64,000 nucleotides of DNA from Neckera pumila (GCA_963969595.1 OZ018415.1:3410001-3474000); one strand, 5' to 3'; positions 37,891 through 50,800 are shown, numbered from the stretch's first letter. The notes: generated by a model not told the origin, from the letters alone. Translations and numbers: made by a program.

Positions 37891-39339
37891 CAATGAGACA
37901 ATCTCTTCACTTTGCCATCAATAACTTTTATTATTGCAAGTAATCCAATGACATTAATATTGATGCTTACTTTAATTTTCCATGGTGTGGATGCATTTTG
38001 TGGGAGAGGACTCCAAAGTAGAAATTGCAAACTTGCAAAGGTTAGAAAATAATTCCAAGCTTTGGTTGGAAATTTGTTCCAGCCTTGTTCAAAAATAGTA
38101 CCCCTTCCAAGTTGGGTATAAGTCTTGGTTGGCAATTGGTATACTTACTTTATACCGGTTTAGGGTTGCGCATTTGATAAGGATGAAACCACATGATATC
38201 TTTGTACTAGATATGAGGTTGAATTTCTCCTTCTAAACCAACAGTACCTTAAGATTTGAAAGTAATACCAGTTACTTAGATGACTACACCTAATTTTGAC
38301 CGCTCTCTAAAATAGACCACTACATATTCTTGTCTAAAATGTACCTTTATTATACATGAGAGTCTATGATTGGTTGTAAGAATATCTATTTTCAACACTT
38401 TGAAAATTTGCAGTTTACTCATACAATGCCAAAAATTTAGAGTCTCTTTTTGACTGTTAATAAGACGCCACAAATAATTTTTCATATAATATTAAGAACT
38501 ATGCTGAATTGCTTATTTGTGTAATTTAAGTATAATTACCTAACTAATAATGACTAATCCATGTTCTATCAGTGCTAATTCTATGAAATTAGTTGTATAT
38601 ATATATATATCAATTTTAATCATCTCATCCCTAGGGAACTAGATTGAGTTGTATTCTTTTCTTTTTTAATCTTGAAGTTTGTTTTAAGCAAAAAGACAAA
38701 CCAAAAATTTGATCAATTCAAAGCTTTGAATTACATACTTTAAAAAAAAATTGATATGATTCTCTACTAGAATTTTGAGGTAGTCTTTAATTTTCAACCT
38801 CTAAAGGACCAAGTTGCATTTTTTGGCAACATAGAGATTTTAGGCAGCTCTCTATAAACAGAAAAACTCATTATATTTTTTTTAATTGTCTTTTGGATGC
38901 AGAGAACAAGCTGTACTCTGCCGCTCTACCAAATTTTTTTACAATCGCATGTGCTTTGAAGAGATATGGAGAAAAATGCCATCTATCATGGACAAGGGGT
39001 AGCATGGGCAGGGTAATATACACTATAGCAAATTTTCTTTGCAATGCTCAGAAGATCTTGGATAGGGCCTTGGGCAATCTCTCGCCCCAGATTTAGATTG
39101 AGATACTTCTTTGACATTTTCCTAGACTAATAAGTTTGATACAAGTTATAAATAAGTGGTGTTAGGAAGGCGGTTGCTTTGTGTCTTCCTTTGGCCTAAC
39201 GAGGTTACTCCTAATTGCCACATTTGAAAAAAAAAGAAAAAAAGCCTAAAAAATCTATTGGATCAATAAATTATAAATTTGTCATTTGACAAACTACCAT
39301 TCAAAAAAAATTTGATGGTACAATGAAACAATTGCTTCT

Positions 39340-39985
39340 TGACATTTGCACAAACAAAGGGTGGAGAGGTCATTTCTATAATCAAATCCTTTGTTTATCA
39401 TGAATCTAAATTAAAAGACATGGGATAATTTGAAGAGGACTATCCACCATTGTCAAAACATATGAATTATGTTCAAAATAGAAATTCAGACCTCATTTTG
39501 GCACAATGGAATAACTTATTCTAAAAAAAATTCAAAAGTTTGAACTAAAAAATGTTGGAAAATCAAGCTGACTTTCATCTCTAAATTTTCTTTTATAATT
39601 TTGAGCCTCCCCCAAAAAGTTATAGACAAAATTTAGAGAGAATGATTGATAACGGCAATGAATATGTTCCTTCTTACCCTTCTTTGAAATTTGTCCATTA
39701 CTTTTGACTAGAGACTTGAAAGCTCAATCAAGTGTTTGGACATGAAAGTTACCTTGAATTTGTAACTTTATTTATTGCAATTTTTTTTAGAGATAGTTAT
39801 TCTACTATGCCAAAATGAGTCTTGAAATTCTAATATGAACACAAATTCTACTTTTTCACTTCTTAACTACAATTGGTTGAGCTCCTAATAATTCTAATTT
39901 ATATATCCCATATGGGTTGTTTCACCCCAAATTATCCCAATTGTATAAAGATCTCCTCTTCTCATCTTAAAACATATAATGTACA
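39340..39985 (-). mobile_element. Foldback element, copy 2 (palindromic core 39462-39851)
   Basis: Same family as copy 1 but in opposite orientation. Shared landmarks outside the palindrome include GGGATAATTTGAAGA and GAGCTCCTAATAATTCTAATT, inverted relative to copy 1. The palindrome arms are more diverged than in copy 1. No coding frame. Confidence 0.75.
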
Positions 39986-40281
39986 TGGCTAGACAAGCTA
40001 TGGCATATTGTTGCCATGTGATTCAAAATCGTTAAAATTTAATGTTGAATATTCTAAAATTATAGTTAATAAACAAAGAACATCTTTAAAATTGAGGGAA
40101 AGGGAAACATCTTCAAAACCAAGGAGAATGTGATCCAATGTCAATGATTTGTGATGAGTTGGACTTCACTAACCTTGAACTAGCCTCCTCCCATGCCAAG
40201 CCCAATAAGCCCAACTGCCCTTCACTTTGGCTTGAACACAAATTGGTCAAGCTTGCCAAAGTTTGTTTTTTTGGGCAGATT

Positions 40282-40308
40282 TTCATTTTCATTTTCATTT
40301 TTTCCTTG
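40282..40308. repeat. (TTTTCA)n short tandem repeat
   Basis: About four ATTTTC units in a row. Confidence 0.8.
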
Positions 40309-40815
40309 TCTAAAATTAGCAAAATCCTAAAACTCCACCATTCACATTTTGAAGAAATTATTGTATGTGCAAGCCATAAATTGTTGAAAAAATGACTTTG
40401 TATGAGATTTTCTTGAAGCTAGTTCCCTATTAGAATTTTTTGGTACATTTTCCTCAATTTGAAATGTTATGAGTGTTTTTGAGCACGTGGATAATTTTAT
40501 CCCAAAAAGCAATAAAAAAAATTCAAGCAAAAAAATGAAATTAGCTTGTGCAAAAGCCTCTCCAAATGAGAGTTGCCCGGAATTTGGATGTCTCCAAAAA
40601 ACATTTTTTTTCAACTTCAGAGACTATAATCTCACAATTTGTGCGATCAAAATCTCCAATTTTTGTACTACAACATTACCAAGTAACCTACCACTAGATC
40701 TTATAGATAGATGCAATAAGATTTCATTTGTCATTTTGGGGGGCCTTTGCCATCAAAACGGCCCATTTTGAGTGTTTTTTGGTGAAACATAGACAAAGAA
40801 CTTTCACCCATCAAA

Positions 40816-42075
40816 ACTACACAAAATAGTGAAATTAGGTTGCCTTACTTGAGATAAAGTACTTCATGAACTGAATGCTTGTCCACATGGAGGCGCATGC
40901 ACTCTTTGAAATGGGCCTTGAATTGGTGAACTAATCTATGGCATACACATGGCTCTGGACATTGTACAATAGTCGTGAATATTTGTATAGTGTGGATAGT
41001 CGAGAAATTAGTATGGGGCAACCTAATTTTACTATTTTGTGTAGTTATCCTTCCTTATTTCCCTGCACCAAGTTTGAGGCAAAAAAGCTCGCCTTTCAGT
41101 AGCTAGTTTAATGCAGCTGACACTATTTACTATCTAGATACTATAACTGGATTTAACGGCGTATAAAAGATTGGCAAATGCTTCCTGATATGCTCGTTAA
41201 CCCAAGTTGTTGATTGAAGACAGTGATATTCATTAAAATGTAAGGTAAAATATAGCCCCCACTGTGGTCAGTTTGTGTCATCACTGTGGTGACAATATTT
41301 AAGAGTTTGTCATCATGCCATTGCTAATAAAAAATAAAAAATAAAAAAAATTCTGACATAAAAACAAGTGTGAGAAAGGTAAAGAACAATTGAAATTATG
41401 TTTTTTCAACAAAGTATGAATTTGGTATGAATTTTTGAAGTGTTCTGCCCATCATGGTCCCAAAGAGTCTTTGAGATACCCACAAACCAACAAAAATAAT
41501 ATCCATAATGTTCATCTTATTCATCTTTTTTTTCTTTTTTGCATCTTACTCATCTTACTCATCTACATTAGTCACAATATTTTTTAACATGAAAGACCTA
41601 GAAAAGTTACTTCCTACAATGAATTTACATTGAAAAGCTAGAAGTTCCTAATGAGGTTAGTAGTCACTCCATTATTGTTGGGTAAGACATTGATCGTGGC
41701 CCAAATTTCATTTATCGGAAGCTCTAGTAATGGGATCATTCCCTAGGTGTCCACTATAGGGTCTTAAAACTGCAATGGATTGTTTTACCTTAGATAATCT
41801 ACAATAAAAAAATAAATCTTCAAGCACTATACAAAAAAATTACAAACAAAATTAGGTATAAATTTGAAACATTTTGTTGAAACAACTATATCATAAATAT
41901 ATATGGACAAAGCTCAAAGTAGATACACAAAAGTTGTAGTATGCAACATATAACACATTATTATCGAAGTTTGAAGAAAAAATTAGTTCCAATTTGACAA
42001 AATATAAAGTAATTCTAGATCATGGTGCACAAAAACAAGTTTTAGACATGGCTAACGTTGAAATTAATTTTTCTT
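40816..42075. other. AT-rich intergenic region
   Basis: No gene-like sequence seen. Confidence 0.5.
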
Positions 42076-43003
42076 TTAACCCCTAAAGGCCCAAGGCCTT
42101 TTATTCTGCCAAAATACATCCAAAACTGCCAATTTTTTAGCAAAGAGTGAAAAAAATTTTAAAATGTTTTTTTTGCACATCTAACCATAGGATCTTGCAC
42201 CTAATCAGTACAAGAATGTGTGGAAAAAATTTCAGAATTTTTGACCGCACAGATTGCAAGATATCTACGTTCAAAATGAAAAAAACAAGTTTTTCAGTAC
42301 ATTATGGGACTGGATTAATTGACTTTGAACACTTAAAACTTAAAACTTTTGCACTACAAAGTTTTGAGCTTTAAATGTTTATAGTAGAGAATTGAGTTGA
42401 CAATCTACCAATAAAAAAAAAGTTCAGAAAAACTTAATTTTCATTATTAAAAAAATTGTTAAGTAGAATTAGATACGAGATAGAAGGAAAATCTAAAATA
42501 TTCATATATTTTAGATGGAATTAAAATGCACTAATTCCAATGGTGAGATTGTTTTAGTAAGTAAACTAAACCATGCCAAAAAAAAATTTTGAAAATTTTG
42601 AAAAATTGCATTCAAAAATGAGTCCTACAAGTTATTTTTTTCAAAAAGATGCTCTAACTGACCGAAAAACAAGAATGTCCATAACTTTCTCATAACAAAT
42701 CCAAATGAAATGATTCAAAGCTCTTAAGGCAGACAAAAATATAATCTATGAGAAAAAAAATACTAAGGAAAAAAAAAAAAAGTGCAAATTTTTTATGCTA
42801 CCCGCCGTCCCTTGTTTTGAGCTTATTTGGTCATAACTTTTGTTTCCGGGCACCAATTGTGAAAAAATTGTATTCCCACAAAGCTAATCAGCTTTTCTAC
42901 CTCCAAAAAAGTTTTCAAAAAATCAGGAGAAAATTTCAGCCCGTAGGTACCTGCCCAAAAACGCATTTGTCCCTCAAAGGGACAACGGGCTTTTAGGGGT
43001 TAA
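42076..43003 (-). mobile_element. TTAA-flanked ~930-bp element, copy E
   Basis: Intact TTAA at 42076-42079 and 43000-43003; length 928 bases. On the plus strand it begins CCCCTAAAGGCCCAAGGCC and ends CGGGCTTTTAGGGG, so it is inverted relative to A-D. Its two ends give the clearest terminal inverted repeat of the family, CCCCTAAARGCCC. Confidence 0.85.
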
Positions 43004-43126
43004 ATCACAACTAATTTTTTCTTCAAACTTCCATAGTAATGTGTTATGTGTCACATACTACAACTTTTGTATATCTACTTTTGGATTTTGCCCATTGATG
43101 CTTATAGTATGGTTGTTTCAAATTTG

Positions 43127-43233
43127 TTTGTCATTATATGTGATTATGTATGTTGAAGTGGTGAATATTAAAATATATATTTGTCATTGTATGTGATTAT
43201 ATATGTTGAAGTGGTGAATATTAGAATGCCAAT
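43127..43233. repeat. 53-bp tandem duplication
   Basis: Two units, each starting TTTGTCATT and containing GTTGAAGTGGTGAATATTA, begin at 43127 and 43180. Confidence 0.85.
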
Positions 43234-43982
43234 TTATATGTGAAAATCAAAGCTTAGGACTTTCGATTGTGGAGATGAGTTTGTAGAGGCCAAATGAAGC
43301 TCCTACATACAAAACATACACTCAATAGTATTTTTATAATAAGGTATATATAATGACTTTTACACTTCTAGAGTTTGGTTTGAAAGGGTTGGAATAGGGT
43401 TGAAAAGTCATGGTTTCAAATTTCAAGGAATAATACCAAGAAGTTCAGATATATGACAAAAGATTCATTCATTATTCCGCAATTTGAAGGGGCTCTTTTC
43501 AATTAATTACCACTGCACCAGTGTCAAGAGTTCAAAAAATCACAATATTATCAAAATGGATGAGGATAGTTCCCCTAGGACATTAGTGGGAAGATATATG
43601 TTATTTTTTGTTTTGACCCCTATAATGTGCCTTTTTTTTTTAGTGAAAATTGAGTTGATAAATGTGAAAAATACACTTTGAATTGCCATTCTAATGCAAG
43701 AAAAACTCTTGAATCTAATCAATCTAAGTAAAAACAACCACAAAAGGGACTAATTAAATTTTAAACTTGGGAGTGCTTCCAACATTTGGATGAAGATGTG
43801 CAAGGATGCAATAATAAAAACATGACCAAGGAAATGACTTTGAGAAGGCCTATCAATAGCCAAATTTATCATGATTGTGGATATTGTCATAGATATATAC
43901 CCTCCATTATATTGGATAACTTTTCCCACTGCTATAGAAAATTATTGAAGTCAAACCTTCTATCAAAGACAAGGCATATCCT

Positions 43983-44036
43983 TCTTGTATCACTTCCTCG
44001 TACAAGAATCAAAGTGCAAGGAAGTGATATAAGAGA
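43983..44036. repeat. Short hairpin
   Basis: TATCACTTCCT and AGGAAGTGATA flank a loop of about 20 bases. A further inverse copy, CTCTTATACCACTTCCTTG, lies at about 44342-44360. Confidence 0.6.
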
Positions 44037-44378
44037 GTCTTGTAGAGGATTCCTATAATTTTTGTGTATCTCCTTGAAACTTTCAAGTGGCTCTTCCAAA
44101 CTAGATATGTGACTTCTTGAAGTCATCTAGTGCTCTCTATGGTTTCTTAGTGCCTTTTAGAGGCTACTATTTTTTTTTTGTAGAAACTTCAAGTCATAGT
44201 GATTGTATATATCAAAGGCAAGATGAGGGAAACCACAATCTTATCAACACAAGTCTTAAAGTCTTTTAGCTAAGTTTGTTTCTTGTACTTTTATTATAAA
44301 ATACATTATCTTGTGCAACTCTTTCAAGCTTCTTGAGCACTCTCTTATACCACTTCCTTGTTAATACCAACGGTTGGC

Positions 44379-45013
44379 GCTTGCTATGCTGTGCATTCAT
44401 TTTTTGAATTTTAATAGAATTTTTATGTACTAGATAAAATGCAAAACAAAAATTTCAATAATTCTTCAAATAAAAATTACTAAAATCTTTGTATAATTTT
44501 GTTTATAAGTAAGCATATATTGAAATGTACAATAGAAATTTATTGAATGATGAATGAAATATATGCAATGGTGAATACTATAAAAGATACACATTTATTG
44601 TAATGCATTCAAAAGTTGATTCAATTGTTACGAACAATGGCAACCCAAAAATTGGTGCGTTGAAAAGAAAAAATTGTAAATTTCAAAAACTTCATGAACA
44701 ACTTAATTGTTCTGAAATCCAAAATCTCTTCAATTGAATAAATTTTTCAAATCATTTGGTAGTAGCAATAGAATTTTGAAATCATAAAAGTTGTAAAAGT
44801 GATATTACAGAGGTGATTGCAAACTACTACTCTATTTTTGTAATATAGCATTGTATGAAAATATCATTTTTATGTATGCATGATTGAAATTTTTTTTACA
44901 AAATATTAAAATGAATTATTTCAAAGACTTATTGAAATCATTATTATGCATTCTATTCAAATATATCAAAACTTTACTAATATGTGATACAATGAATGCG
45001 TAGCATAGCAAGC
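44379..45013. mobile_element. ~635-bp MITE-like element with 23-bp inverted ends
   Basis: A 23-base end at 44379-44401 (core GCTTGCTATGCT, then GCATTCATT) is inverted at 44991-45013 with only two differences. The interior is AT-rich and non-coding. Confidence 0.7.
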
Positions 45014-45539
45014 ATGAACCCCTATTATTAGTGGTAGCATTTGTGATATTACAAAGGGAGTTATGATTTTAGTAATATGATATATCACCCAACTATTGGG
45101 GGGGCAAACTTTGCCAATACCATGTTTTCCTTACTTTTTATGTTTTCTTTATTCACCATTTTTTGAATACTCTACCAATTCCTTGTTTTGTCTACTTGCT
45201 ATATTTGTCCTCAATTTTTGTGTCCTTGACAAATGTTCTTGTAAATCATTTTTATAGTCTACATAGACCATATTTCTACTATTGATAGCAAGGAACACTT
45301 GATCTTCTAAATCAATGAAACTATGATTGTCAATCTTCACAATGTATACTTAACAATTTAGATATGGGGTTACAAGCATAATTTTCATTGAGCAATGAAA
45401 ATACATATAAATTTGAATATTGAAAAATTATTTTACAATTATAAATCTGATAAAGCACAAAGTATATCTTCAAAAGACAAATGAAACACTAGGTTGGTTT
45501 GCATCATAATTTAATATTTGGCATGGTATTTATATAATA

Positions 45540-45665
45540 AAAAATTAGATAGAAAAACATATTATTTGGAGGAATCATAATTTTTATTCTAATCAGTATC
45601 CATAAGCAAATTTTATGCCATACTGAGCTCAAGAATTTACTAAGAAAATTACAAAAATGAACATT
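45540..45665 (+). mobile_element. Fragment of the TTAA-flanked ~930-bp family
   Basis: The phrases TAGATAGAAAAACATATT and CCATAAGCAAATTTTATGCC correspond to the first third of the family in plus orientation, next to copy F, which is in minus orientation. Confidence 0.5.
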
Positions 45666-45814
45666 TTATCAATTGCAAGAAAAATATGGTTCAAATTATG
45701 TTCTACAAAATTAATTGCAAGTTGTTGAGTATAAAATTATTTAGAAAGCAAAATGAATCTCCTTAATAAAACACTAGAGAGAAAGAATATTATGAATTTT
45801 TGATTCCTTTGATC

Positions 45815-46743
45815 CTAACCCCTAAAGGCCCAAGGCCTTTTTTCTACCAAAAAACACCCAAAATTGCCATTGTTTTAGCAAAGAGTGAAAAAAATTAAAA
45901 ATGTTTTTTTTGCACATCCAACTGTAGTATCTTACACCTAACTAGTATAAGAATGTATGGAAAAAATTTCAGAATTTTTGACTGCACAAATTGCAAGATA
46001 TCTACGTTTAAAGTGAAAAAAACAAGTTTTTCAGCACATTGTGGGATTGGATTTTTTGACTTTGAACATTTTTAACTTAAAAATTTTTGCACTACAGAGT
46101 TTTGAGCTTTAAATTTTTATATTGGAGAATTGAATTGACAATCTACCAAAAAAAATTCAGAACTTAATTTTCATTATTAAAGAAATTGTTACGTAGAATT
46201 AGGTACAAGATAGAAGGATAATCTAAAATATTCATATATTTTAGATGGAATTAAAATGCACTAATTCCGATGGTGAGATTGTTTTAGCAAGTAAACTAAA
46301 CCATGCCAGAAAAAAAAATTTGAAAAATTTGAAAAATTGCATTCAGAAATGAGTCCTACAAATTATTTTTTTTCAAAAAGATGCTCTAACTGCCCGAAAA
46401 ACAAGAATGTCCATAACTTTCTCATAACAAATCCAAATGAAATGAATCAAAGATTTTAAGATAGACAAAAATATAATCTATGAGAAAAAAAATACTAAAA
46501 AAAAGAAAAAAAGTGTAATTTTTTTTGCCAACCATGCTGCTTGCCGTCCCCCATTTTGAGCTTATTTGGTCATAACTTTTGTTCTTGGTCATCGATTGTA
46601 AGAAAAATTATATTCTTATGAAGCTACTCAGCTTTTCTACCTCCAAAAAAAGTTTCAAAAAATCAAAAGAAAATTTCAGCCCATAAGTATTTGCCCAAAA
46701 ACGCATTTGTCCCCCAAAGGGACAATGGGCTTTTAGAGGTTAA
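45815..46743 (-). mobile_element. TTAA-flanked ~930-bp element, copy F
   Basis: The left flank is CTAA (decayed TTAA), then CCCCTAAAGGCCCAAGGCC; the right end is TGGGCTTTTAGAGG followed by TTAA (46740-46743). Length 929 bases. It is the closest relative of copy E by eye. Immediately after it, TTAAGCCCTAAAGGACATT looks like the terminus of another, lost copy. Confidence 0.85.
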
Positions 46744-46774
46744 GCCCTAAAGGACATTAAAGGACCGTAAGCAA

Positions 46775-48110
46775 AGGGTATGATCATCTTTGTCAAATAT
46801 TTAATAATTTTTGAAATATAAGGATTATAAGATACTAAACAAAGAAATATTTTTATTGATATATTTTACAAATATACATATTTCAACAATTTTGGAATCT
46901 ATTTTTATAATATTTTCCACTAAACATCCCCTTATTTTTTTCTATTTCTCATCAAATACATTTTGCTTGAATTGGTTAATGAATTTATTATAATTGCAAT
47001 TGTACAAGATACTTTTATATAATAATATCAGTGACAATATAGATGGATGACAAGTCTATATTTACCGTTGTTGACTAAAGTGTTCATTTTTCATATCTTG
47101 TTAACCAACTGGAAATAAGTTTTGAAGGCTATTTAGGATTGATATGAATGTTATTTGAAAAGTAGAAAACCATCTTTCTACATCATGATAGGTCCAATTA
47201 ATTGCTTTAAAAGGATGCTTAGCATTTTTAGCTACTAATAAAGAAAATTGCAGTTTTAAGAAATTATTGCCCCAAATATAATTAAAGATTGTCATGTGGC
47301 ACGAGCTACCTAAAATTGTGTATAGAAAGTTTGAGCATAACTAGCATGACTAGCTTAGAAGCTCTTATTTCTTGTCTTTCAAACTACTTTGGTCTAGCCT
47401 CCTTTTCACTTAGGAGACAATATCTACTTTGTCATAGCTCTAAATTCTTTCACATATATCTGAGTTTGTTTTGAGGTAATATTCCTTGGTTCTCCCCCAG
47501 ATTGAAATTTTGGTCATGTTGCTTAGAAAGTGGATTCCAAGACAATACCCCCTTTTGATAATTATTCATTTGACAATTTTGATGAACTTCAATAATTATA
47601 ATTTCAAACTGCAACATGGGATCTTGTTGACACTTTACAAAGTTGTGTGCAATTGAAATCATCTCAAGTCCTTTGATTGCTTTGCTTGTTTGAAGAAAAA
47701 AATATATGAACCATTTTCTCTAAATATATATTTTTTGGTTATGGATGGCTATATATGAAACTTATAGGGTCAATATTGTGAGTACCATAGAAAGGAGTCT
47801 TGCATCATTATAAATAGAAAAATACACCACAATTTGTACATGTGGTAATAAATATTAGCAAAAAGGCAAGGTCTTGGAGTACAAAGCTACATTATGAGAG
47901 CATTGTTCTAAAGGCCCATATAGGCACCAAGCTACCTTTAAGGACCTTTGGATTCATGCCGGCTAATTATCCATCCGTACAAAATAACCATTTTAATGTT
48001 GTGAAAAATATAGGAATCTTGTTTGCATTACTTTGATTATATGATACTCTAAAATAAAGTATCACACATGACGTTGTGACTATAAAACAAAATTTACATG
48101 TATTTGGTGG
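46775..48110. other. AT-rich intergenic region
   Basis: No gene-like sequence seen. Confidence 0.5.
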
Positions 48111-48142
48111 TTGTCTGAGTGCTCCAAAACCCTACAAATACG

Positions 48143-49010
48143 TTATTCACCTCAAAATAAAAGCATTTGTAAACCTAATCCATCACAAAACCAAGGGCTT
48201 ACAAACACCTTATTCATCTCAAAATTAGAAGCGTTTATAAATCCAATCCATTACAAAAACCAGAGATTACAGATACCTAATTCATCTCAAATTTGGAAGC
48301 GTTTAAAACCCTAATCCATCACAAAATCCAAGGGCTTAACCCCTAAATGCCCGAGGCATCCAAATGTGGTGTTTGCAAAACTTTGAAGTTAAATAAAATC
48401 TAACCAAGTTGCTATTTTTAGTAGTTTAGATTTTTAGAAAGTTCTTCTTGAAGTCTAGTTTTAGCTACAAAAATCCAATCTTGAAAATAAATGATAGTGG
48501 TTTTTCTATTCATGATTTTGTACAAGGATACCTAGTGCAATCTTGACTTCCCATAGTGTTGAGAGCTCTTGGAAATGAGCCTCAAATACACTAGATCTTG
48601 GAGAAAAAATCACATTCAAAATTCATTTAAAAAAATTGTAGAGTAGATTTTAAGAAGCCATATATTGACCGGGGTTGTACAAGTTAGGCCCTTTAACCTC
48701 ATATTTTTTTGTCACCAACTTTTTAAATTTGATTTGTTTAAAGAAGATTGAAAGATTTTGCAGTTTTAGCACCCTCATGGTCAAACATTATAATCTTTCA
48801 CTCCATAAGTGATATTGTTGTGTTTTCTTTTCCTATGAGATCTCTAACATGTCTTGTTTGAATTTGTATGGTTACAATTCAAAAAAAATTGATACAACTT
48901 ATCAAAATGTTGACATTTTGTTCAATTTAGAGCAAATTCCAGGAAGCCCAAAACAGGTCTTGGGCATTTAGGGGTTAAATCCCTTATTCATCACAACAGC
49001 AATATAATAT
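48143..49010. repeat. 67-bp tandem repeat, interrupted by a TTAA element
   Basis: Units start at the TTATTCATC-type core at 48143, 48210 and 48278, then again at 48984 after the inserted element. Removing 639 inserted bases places the fourth start at 48345, restoring the 67-base period. Confidence 0.8.
48336..48978. mobile_element. 643-bp TTAA-flanked element J with distinct interior
   Basis: Perfect TTAA at 48336-48339 and 48975-48978. The inner ends are CCCCTAAATGCCCGAGGC and, inverted, CCCCTAAATGCCCAAGACC, the best inverted pair in the window. The interior differs from the ~930-bp family and has no long frame. It sits inside the 67-bp tandem repeat. Confidence 0.85.
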
Positions 49011-49289
49011 CTCTTCGTACAAATCTAAGTTTATTTCAAAATGGATAGCACAAACGTTGTATAGGCAATTTTACACACTAGCTCAAAAAATCTCCACCTA
49101 ATACTTCCAAACCCAATCAAGCAAATATATCCACAATACTCTGGAACACGGCCTCCAAACAGTGACGAATTATTCCCTCATACCAGAAATACCACGACCG
49201 CTGTGTCGAACATTCATCCACCCTAAGGTTCAAATTTCTAACAGAATTCATCACAATATCATCCATCAAGAGCACAAACGGAAGATTCG

Positions 49290-50800
49290 AATTCAAAATG
49301 CAGATGCTGGGCCCCACCACCGGGGTCACCAATCCTAGTTGGCAGTCGTGGGAACCAATAGCTGCCGCACCAGATTCCACGTCAGCTGACGGAGACATCA
49401 CGCGCCCGCCGTCGCTTTCACGCGCCACAAACGTTCTGAAAATTATCGTCGACAGAGAGAACGATTCGTCGAAAATGCGACGAGGAAACAGATATCGTGG
49501 GAACATGGTACTAACGTACTGCGAACAGTAAGGGAACAGAACAGGGAACTGCCGTCTCGCCTCCGTCGTTTGTGCAGGAACGTGTTTGGAGTTGCAACGC
49601 CAATGCCATTCTGTTTTCTGCCGTTTTACACAATTGCCGCTGCGGTCTTGTGAATCTCACTTCATCGTCAGATATTGCGATCACTGAGAGAATAGCTGAA
49701 GGTCTCTTTCATTTTTTACACCGTCCAAATCGGTGTAGAGACGAGGTTTTTTCGATCTGGAGAACATATGCAGTAACGCTTGCATTGAACGCATGTTCGA
49801 TTTGCCGATTCGATTTTGATTTTCCTCCGGACCAACGCGCCGATCACGTGCAATCGAACGTTTTGTTTTCATTTCGGTTTCTGTGAAGGTATTTCTTTAA
49901 TTTGTAGTTTTGGTTTCGGGATTAGTCTTTAGTTTTGGTTGAAGGCTCGTTAAATAGTGGTTCGGGTTGAACTCCCCGGCCGGTCGTTTGTGTTGTTACT
50001 TTCTCCTATTGGTTTTGAATGTCTGTCTCTCTAGCGTTTGATGCGAAGAGGAACGATCGCACACTTGCTGATGTAATTTCAATTATGGATTTCGGTGTTG
50101 TTATCCAAGGATGTCGGTGCGTTTCGAATGGTGATTATTAATTAATCGCTCTTGTTGATTGCTTAATTTTCCAATCAGTTGAGATTGATCTGGATTTCTC
50201 CTGCAGCTCGAAGGAAATTATGAAGTTTGATTGTTAGAAAAGGAGACGAGCGTGTAGGAGTGGTAGGTATAAGTCACAAGGTAGTAATCTGCAAGGCTTT
50301 TATAAATCACGGAGCAGCAATAATTTGCGGCGTGTTGAAGTCACCAGACGTCACTGATTGCGTGCTGGTCGCCTGCCGGTGTAGAATATGCTTATTCTAC
50401 ACTCTTGACCAATTCTGGAATCCGGATTGGTTTGACGTTGTGAGCGTTTTGATGCCTTTTTCTTTGACGTACGTTATCTCTGTCTTTTTTTCCGTCGATG
50501 AGTAAACGAAGATGCGGCATAACTGAGCTGGATCGGATCCACTTTGTACTGCTTGTTGATCCTGAGGAAGGTCTGCCTTTAGGGCAAGGCGTCAGGACTG
50601 AGGAGTCGGCCTGGCGTCCTGACAAGATAACTGTGGGCCCCGATCATCGTTGTTTGTTATAATTCACATGGAGCTCGTGAGCGCACTCAACAGACGTTAT
50701 TATGAAAAGCTTGACTGATAGGTTTTGGCTTGGAAATGTTATACGTGCAGGATTGCGGGTAAGAGATTTTATGCGGAATTTCACAAGTTGATTTTTGACG
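49290..50800 (+). promoter_or_regulatory. Promoter / 5' leader of the coiled-coil gene
   Basis: A GC-richer block begins near 49290. Open frames (49117-49506 on minus, 50227-50505 on plus) resemble nothing known. The region has plausible splice sites, for example TCCTGCAG at about 50208, suggesting 5'-UTR introns. Confidence 0.4.

Larger units (their letters stand above)
38794..40815 (+). mobile_element. Diverged TTAA-element copy G, interrupted
   Basis: The left end TCAACCTCTAAAGGACCAAG matches the family terminus. The right part, with TTTTGAGTGTTTTTTGGTGAAA before 40790, matches the family 3' end. The middle is missing or displaced by later insertions, including the second foldback element. 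Confidence 0.45.

Noticed and set aside
48143..48340. Regular direct repeats considered as a CRISPR-like array
   Set aside because: Units are contiguous 67-bp tandem copies without unique spacers, in a eukaryotic genome.
49117..49506. 129-codon minus-strand open frame upstream of the coiled-coil gene
   Set aside because: It lies in a GC-richer promoter region and shows no domain or compositional sign of coding.
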